A stretch of DNA of 64,000 nucleotides from Taxillus chinensis. Lineage: Eukaryota > Streptophyta > Magnoliopsida > Santalales > Loranthaceae. The stretch lies in contig CM042085.1 in the NCBI GenBank assembly GCA_023512835.1, positions 41,378,189 through 41,442,188 of the forward strand, in the 5' to 3' direction. Shown in pieces: positions 57,642-64,000 of this stretch (position 1 is its first letter; every line of letters starts with the position of its first letter). A program made the position numbers and the translations under genes. Under the pieces are notes generated by a model. The model saw only the letters and a program-made list of their open reading frames with translations. It was not told where the DNA came from and did not search any database.

Positions 57642-59587
57642 TGTAAGGACCCGTACCTTAAGTTAGTCACGGTTAGTCACGGTTTTGCCTTCGAGTAGAG
57701 TTTTTCTAGATTTTGACCTAGTGAATGGGCTCAAATGAATTCACGTGCAAAAGGAAAGATGCTTAGAATGATGTCCTCTATTACCACGAAGTTTCAGGCC
57801 AAACGGACGTGTATGTGAGGTGCACGTGATATGGGTCCAATTCACGTGCAAGTGTGATTGTCTTAAATGATGCAAGGAGGCTAGGGGTGAAGTTTGAGAG
57901 CATTTGGAGTCCATTTGGAGTTGCACGTGAATTGGGAATTCACGTGCAAATTGGCGTGCGACCATATTTTTGCATGGTTCCCTTGGTTTTGACATTCTAA
58001 TGATCTTTCTCCAAAGGACCATGTTGAAATTACAGTATTTTGGCTTTATATGGGTGCGGAAAGGTGCTAACTTGTGTGATCAAAACTACGTCGTTTTGAT
58101 CCTGGGTTTCTTAATCAAAACTACGTCGTTTTGATGTGGGTGAGTGTCTATATAAGGAGGGCTTGAGTTTGAATTTAGGGTTCTTGTGTTATTCCTTTGC
58201 TGGTCTTTGCCCGAGAGAGAGAGAGAGAGAGAGGATCTCCGGGCTGTTGCGTTGGTGGTTCGCGTCGTTGGAAGGTGTCTAGCGTAGAGGATAGGACAAG
58301 AGCCCAGGTAGGGATTTATGTTCTTCCTAACTCCCCTCTGTTTTAGGATATACACCTATATATATGTAAATCCATATGGGTGTGATCTCCTATATGGATG
58401 TTGGCCTTGATGGCATGTTTTGTTGATTCCGATGTTAATTTGGCTTGAGGATTTTCTGGGTTTGTTTATGCCCACTATGTGTTTGATGAAATGTCGTGAG
58501 GCCTGCACACTATGTGTTTGATGAAATGTCTGTGAGGCTGCGTGCCATGTATTCAATATAATGCCTGTGAGACCTGGTATATGGGTGTTTAATGATATGC
58601 CTGTGCGACGGTGTGTGTCTTGTGCTTGATTTGTATTTGATTTTAAGCTGTGAGGCTGATGTGCGTGGCTTGTATCCGACCATGTTAGTCCTCCCGAGAT
58701 AAAGTGTAAATGCTTGTCTTGAGCTTACATGTTGAGATCTAATGTTATCTTTGTTCCGTTGGTCTATTTGAGGAGGGGCTGAGATTTGGGCCAAGCACAA
58801 TATGGACCCCTTTGAGATTTGGCCGGGACGTGGTCCTGAGTCTCGGTGTAGCACTCACGACGGTGGGCTAAGTCCACCCATTCCCGGGAGGTAGATATGG
58901 CGCCCGAGGAGGTGGTTGACCATATCCGACTCGGGTGGAAAATGTTGCGTTGGTGTCCATGCAACATTCGCTGAATGTGGTATGTCATGTCGCCGTGGTG
59001 GCGGGTGTCCTACTGCCCCTTGGTGCGGGTTCGGGTAAAGAGTGTTTCTTGGGTGATGTTTGCTTGCTTTAGCCTTAGGCACGACACGAGCACAGGCATA
59101 CACATATCATGCATGTTGTACAGTGGGACGGGTTCGGGGAGACTAGATCCCTACTTGTTGTGGTTTGCTCACCCCTCCTATAAACCGATTCTTTTGCGGG
59201 GGTTTAGCGGGGCGGTAGGTGAAGGTCAGGAGGCTGAGCCCCCGAGGTGAAAGTTTTATATTATTTCCTTGTTGTACTTTGGTTTTATGTGTTTGGATTT
59301 TTTGGTTTGGTTTTATTTATGGCTTTATAGGGGTTTTTCCCAGCGGGTTGTAATAAACATTTAGCCTTTGAAATGAAATAAAATGAGGTGTTGTTATTGA
59401 TTTGTGTTTGTGTGCATGGTTTGGGGACCGGAGCATGCCCCTTGGCATGTTGGCCTGATTATGCAGGTTTGGGGACAGCACCCGTGCTAGAGGTCCTTTT
59501 AAGGTGCTTGCGCCACCCCTTGTCCCTTCGGGTGCGGGCATGGGCGATCCTTACTCCTTTTCCGGTGGAAGGAAATTGGGCGTGACG
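57642..59587 (+). repeat. 3' LTR of B3 (1946 bp)
   Basis: TGTAAGGACCC to GGGCGTGACG. ACGT near-palindromes at 58079-58100 and 58114-58135, GA tract at 58214-58234. Matches the two parts of the 5' LTR except the T-rich stretch. Confidence 0.95.
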
Positions 59588-59970
59588 GGTCCAATTCACG
59601 TGCAAGTGTGGTTGTCTTCTAAATGATGCAAGGAGGCTAGGGGGTGAAGTTTGAGCGCATTTGGAGTGCATATGGAGTTGCACGTGAATTGGGGAATTCA
59701 CGTGCAAATTGGCGTGCGACCATATTTCGCATGGTTCCCTTGGTTTTGACATTCTAATGATCTTTCTCCAAAGGACCATGTTGAAATTCCGAGTATTTTG
59801 GCCTATATGGGTGCGGAAAGTGCTAGCGGTGTGATCAAAACTACGTCGTTTTGATCCTGGGATTTACTTAATCAAAACTACGTCGTTTTGATGTGGGTAG
59901 TGTCTATATAATGAGGGCTTGAGTTTGAGTTTAGGGTTCTTGTGTTCTTCTTTCTTTGCAATTTCGTGCC

Positions 59971-60030
<60 letters not shown>

Positions 60031-61384
60031 CTCTCCGGGTTGCCGTGGTGGTTCGCGTCGTTGGAAGGTGTCTAGCGTGGAGGTTAGGACAAAAGTCTCG
60101 AGGTAGGGATTCATGTTCTTCCTAACTCTCCTCTCGTTCCAGGATATTCACCTATATATATATATGTAAATCCATATAGGTGTGATCTCCTATATGGATG
60201 TTGGCCTTCGGTGGCATGATCTGTTGATTTTGATGTTGAATTTGGCCTGAGGATTTTCCGGGTTTGTTTATGCCCACCATGTGTTTGATGAAATGTCTGC
60301 GAGGCCGCACTATGTGTTTGATGAAATGTCCGTGAGACTGCATGCCATGAATTCAATATAATGCCTGTGAGACCTTGTATATGGGTGTACGATGATATAC
60401 CTACGTGACCGGTGTGTCTTGTGTTTGATTTGTATTTGATTTTAAGCCTATGAGGTGATGTGTGTGGCTTGTATCCGACCATGTTGGTCCTTCGAGATAA
60501 AGTGTAAATGTTGTCTTGAGTTTACATGTTGAGATGTAATGCTATGCTTTTCTGTTGATCTGTTTGAGACGAGCCGAGATATGGGCCAGGCACAATAGTG
60601 GACCCCTTTGAGATTTGGCCAGGACGTGGTCCTGGAGTCTCGGTGTAGCACTCACGACGGTGGGCTAAGTCTACACCCATTCCTGAGGGTAGGTATGGCG
60701 CCAGAGGAGGTGGTTGACCATATCCGACTCGGGTGGAAAATGTTGCATTGGTGTCCATGCAACATTCGCCTGGATGTGGTATGTCATGTCGCCGTAGTGG
60801 CGGGGTGTCCTCTGCCCTTTGGTGCGGGCTCGGGTAAAGTGTTTCTTGGGTGATGTTTCTTGCTTTAGCCTTAGGCACGACACGAGCACAAGCATACACA
60901 TATCATGCATGTTGTAGAGCGGGACGGGTCCCGGGGAGACCGGATCCTCTTCGAGCTATGGTTTGCTCACCCCTCTTATAAACCGTTCTTTTTGCAGGGT
61001 TTAGCGGTAGGTAGGTGAAGGTGAGGAGCTAGGCCCCCGAGGTCGGGAGTTTTATGTTATTTCCTTTGTTGTACTCTGGTTTTATGTGTTTGGAATTGGG
61101 TTTGGTTTTATTTGTGGCTTCATAGGGGTTTTCCCCGACCGGTTGTAATAAACATTTGGTCTTTGAAATGAAATAAAATGAGATGTTGTTATTCAATTTG
61201 TGTTTGTGTGCATGGTTTGGGAGCAGGAGCATGCCCCTCGGCATGTTAGCCTGGTTGTGCGGAGTTTGGGACAGCACCCGTGCCAAGTCCTTTTAAGGTG
61301 CTTGACCAACCCCCTTGTCCCTTCGGGTGCGGGCATGGGCGATCCTTTACTCATTTCCAAGTGGAAGGAAATTGGGGCGTGACA
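59588..61384 (+). mobile_element. Solo LTR B2, second part
   Basis: Begins with the second GGTCC and continues the LTR from 41094 through its own ACGT near-palindromes (59834-59855, 59871-59892), TATA box near 59905, a long GA microsatellite and the U5, ending GGGGCGTGACA at 61384. TTCGT (61385-61389) then returns to the element A LTR. Confidence 0.92.
59971..60028 (+). repeat. GA microsatellite in B2 LTR
   Basis: About 27 GA units, roughly 65-70 bp downstream of the TATA box. All family-B LTRs have a shorter GA tract at this place (43191, 50540, 41655, 58214). Confidence 0.9.
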
Positions 61385-62715
61385 TTCGTAGTCCGAAGGT
61401 TGAAGATCAAAGACCCGCTTCAAGTCTTTGAGGCGCGCTGTGCAGCTATGAGTCGCAGCTCCAGCTACGAGTTTCCGAGGCGCGCTGTAGTTCCGTACTA
61501 CGAATCGCAGCTCCACAATGAATCGGACACCTGGACCGCATCGATTGGGACCTATTTACATTGTAACCTATTCAAGTATTATACTTAAGTTACAATGTAA
61601 ATAACGAAATACCCCCCATTTGAATTCAAAGAAAAATACTAGAAAAATTAATTTCCACTCTTTCAAAATGTTAAAATTGGGATTTAGTGTAAAATCTCGG
61701 AAAAACCCAAAAGTTAGTAGTGGTGACTTTTTGGAAAGTGGGGTTAGACATCTCAGAAAAATCCCCAAAAAATCAGATTATCTTATTTATGATATGGGAA
61801 CCCAATGCCGGGACTTTTGATTTCAAGAAAATAGCTGCTATGGGTACTTCCTTCATAAATCAAGGATTGAGGATTTACTTATGAAGACTGGCTACTGATT
61901 AAAAGGAAATGTTGATAATGACATGCCATACTAATGTTAGTATATTGGTGTGAGGTATTGGGGCATGGACTCCGTGACTTGTTTGGGTTCTCACCGTGAT
62001 GCACTGATGGTCTTATGTGGTTGACGTGGCGGCATATGCACCGATGGCGAGCTTGTGTGGCGACTGTGGCCGGGCATATTGCGCCGTGGACAATGAAGCC
62101 CTGAGTTGAGCCGTTGAGCTCGTGGAGCTAGGGCCGAGTGTCTGGTACGGGATCCCATGGAGGATCGTGGACAAGTTGTCCTGTGTGAGCAGGCTGAGTC
62201 TTGATGTTTGTTTGCAGGCTGAGTCCTTATGATTGTGCACACTACACGGTGCACGAGTACACTGAGCATATAGTATAGACTTATATGTGTTGCATGATGT
62301 GGAGTTTTGGGGTCACCTACTGAGCTTGTCGCTCACCCCTACTTGTTGTTTACCCCTTTTCAGGTGTGACCCGAGACTAGTGGAGGACATGCCCACTACT
62401 CTGATGTATGATACAGTACCGTATTCTATATTTTATTGTATGTTGTATCCTGGACATGGGTCCGTGAACAGTTGTATTTGCATACTGTTTGTGATGTAAT
62501 GTCTGTATGACTGTTTGACTTATCATGTGCATGATGATGTATGGGAAAGTACAGGATTACCTTTGATGTATGACTGTACAGGGTTACATATTTGAGATAG
62601 CACCCGCGGTGTAGTCTCTATTGGTGCAAGTCACTAACCCCTTGACCTTTCGGGTGCGGGCAAGGGGAAGTCATGTTCCTGGTTTCGGGTTTTCTTGGAA
62701 TTCGGGGGCGTGACA
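61385..62715 (+). repeat. 3' LTR of element A, second part
   Basis: Resumes in the GTTCGTAG block and runs to GGGGGCGTGACA at 62715, followed by the GAGAC target copy. Nearly the same as 33000-34281; differences are mostly short indels plus a 12-base gap near 62387. Confidence 0.95.
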
Positions 62716-62720
62716 GAGAC

Positions 62721-63484
62721 AGATATTTAGCATTAATAGAATAGTATTGCAGACATGCTAATTTTGACTATCAAACTTGTTTCATATTGCATGCATGTTA
62801 CCACTTCCCCATGCTTCCTCTTGCTTATGTGCTCAATGTTTACATGACAAACATTAAACAAGGTGTGCACTCCTGCATCATGTAGTCATAAATTGACTGA
62901 ATTCCATAGAATGACCTTAAGTGAGTAACATTTATAAATTATTGAAATAGTTAACTAAAGAATTGCTATTTCACTAGAAACAGAGAGATATATAGTATGT
63001 TGAAGGTAAAATTTCCTAAAGTATGAGGAACGTTATTGAGGAGAAAATAGTTCGAGAATTTGGTATCCTATAAAGTCATTTTACTTATAGGAACACAACA
63101 GCCTAAAACTCGAAGCCAACTAATTAGTGATAGAAACTTACCATTTTACTTGAGCAAAAAATTGAAACAGATTGGCCAATAAATTGATGAAAAGCCTTCT
63201 ACATGAGAGTGATCGGGTTTGTGTTGATGATCTCGAAGCTCTCGAAGCTTGACTCTCCGGGCCCGGCTTGCACCTGGAAGTACCTTTAAAAAATTCACAC
63301 TACAGGATGACAACAACAGAGGGATAGGGTGGAGCCGTGGAGGTGGAGCTTAGCGTGGGGTTTGATCCATTTGGAATAATCTGCAATCGAAAGATGCTGG
63401 ACGCTGGGTGGGGGCCCCTATTTTGAACAATTTTGGGGGGTTCGAGTCACATGCCTTACTTGCCTGGCCTTGGGGCCAGTCTTG
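62721..63484. mobile_element. hAT transposon remnant, right part
   Basis: Continues from 31718 after removal of element A. Its end, complement CAAGACTGGCCCC, pairs with the left end CAGGGCCGACCC with four transitions in twelve bases, and is followed by the perfect 8-bp duplication CGTCATTC (63485-63492). Total hAT length about 1417 bp, with no transposase recognised, so a non-autonomous or decayed copy. Confidence 0.85.
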
Positions 63485-63492
63485 CGTCATTC

Positions 63493-64000
63493 AATCGTGT
63501 ATTGTTATAACATAGTGTGTACTAATTTTCAACCACACTTATGCTTTGCTGGAATGACACGTTGGACCGACATTTAGATCGACTCTAAATTCGGTAAAAT
63601 CATCCGATCTAAAATATTTATTCTTTATCTTTTTTTAGTTTCATATTTAATCTTCTTGGGTTTTCTACGTCTTTTAAATATATTTCCTTCTCTGAAAATA
63701 ATTGCCGTCTATTACATATATATATTGGAGTTCATATTCCTTGATTTTAGTTTTCTCATCCCATCTTAAAAATGTCTTTTGAAAAGTCTATCCCAGCGTT
63801 TTCCATCAATCACTCATTTATTATTCCTATCTTTCCTCTTAAAGTTCAATATTCCCGTTAGTTAGTATTTCCTATTTTATACTTTATATTTGTTTCCCTT
63901 TTGATTTTTTGTTAATATCACGGTTTAGCAATAAATAAAATAGTCTTATTACATGTACTTAAATTCACTCAACTGATCAATTAAGACCTAAGCGATCCTG
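63493..64000. other. AT-rich sequence, nothing recognised
   Basis: No coding frame, repeat array or element end that I can support. Confidence 0.5.

Larger units (their letters stand above)
41095..59587 (+). mobile_element. Element B3: gypsy chromovirus, complete ends, split by B4
   Basis: Target duplication GGTCC (41090-41094 and 59588-59592) within solo LTR B2. The left end has lost the initial T of TGTAAGG and the right end reads GTGACG rather than GTGACA. Without B4 it is about 9.3 kb with LTRs of about 1.94 kb and a 5.4-kb interior holding gag, protease, RT, RNase H and integrase in broken frames. Same family group as B1, B2 and B4; Tekay/Del-like organisation. Confidence 0.9.
31719..62715 (+). 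mobile_element. Element A: Tekay/Del-type chromovirus, with nested insertions
   Basis: Full element with 5-bp duplication GAGAC (31714-31718 and 62716-62720). Without the insertion in its 3' LTR (40907-61384) it would be about 10.5 kb: LTRs of about 2.5 kb and a 5.5-kb interior with gag, protease, RT, RNase H, integrase and a chromodomain-like tail. Long LTRs, the tRNA-Met primer site and the tail LRGKTIPLVRVLWRHRGIKE place it with Tekay/Del chromoviruses. Several stop codons make it inactive. Confidence 0.92.

Overview
The window is repeat-rich plant nuclear DNA. It consists almost entirely of LTR retrotransposons and two hAT-type DNA transposon remnants, with no intact host gene, tRNA or rRNA that I could support. 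The case for a flowering plant is: Ty3/gypsy chromoviruses with chromodomain-like integrase tails (Tekay/Del type and a Galadriel-like type), a SIRE-like Ty1/copia relic, initiator-tRNA-Met primer sites, TATA-box promoters followed by CT/GA tracts, and plant-style hAT ends. I cannot name the species.

Left part (1-17400, mostly minus strand). An old chromovirus (called E here) keeps an integrase tail (1580-1801), a protease start and gag (12868-16831), a primer site and a 5' LTR (about 16898-17400). Its RT, RNase H and integrase core are gone. Later insertions sit in it: the end of a family-A LTR (1-1579), an LTR of unknown family F (1802-2807 and 11041 to about 12800) which is itself split by the complete element B1 (2808-11040, target duplication TTTAT), and a solo family-A LTR inside gag (14091-16586, target duplication AGAAG).

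Middle (17400-31060). AT-rich DNA with a 278-bp hAT-like MITE (18351-18628) is followed by a decayed copia element (about 20110-21997, minus) and an LTR fragment D. Next is the minus-strand element C (22234-29249), which lacks gag-pol like B1, and then a solo LTR called I (29534-30961, target duplication CATCA) whose upstream half is an array of about 22 TTACTCCG-like motifs.

Right part (31058-63492, plus strand). This is a five-level nest. A roughly 1.4-kb hAT remnant (8-bp duplication CGTCATTC) was split by Tekay-type element A (31719-62715, GAGAC). The 3' LTR of A was split by solo LTR B2 (40907-61384, TTCGT). B2 was split by complete element B3 (41095-59587, GGTCC). The 5' LTR of B3 was split by complete element B4 (42630-51824, TATAA). 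The duplications fix the order of events: hAT, then A, B2, B3, B4.

A, B3 and B4 have the same plan: LTR, PBS, gag with zinc knuckles, protease, RT, RNase H, integrase, chromodomain-like tail, PPT, LTR. All are broken by stops and small indels. B1 and C keep LTRs, PBS and PPT but their interior shows no gag-pol beyond a short pol tail, so they look non-autonomous and would have depended on relatives such as B4. Family-B and family-C LTRs share a striking promoter: repeated near-palindromes with an ACGT core just upstream of the TATA box. The family-B LTRs also carry clustered CACGTG G-boxes. All calls are by eye; family names rest on motif recognition, not on a search.
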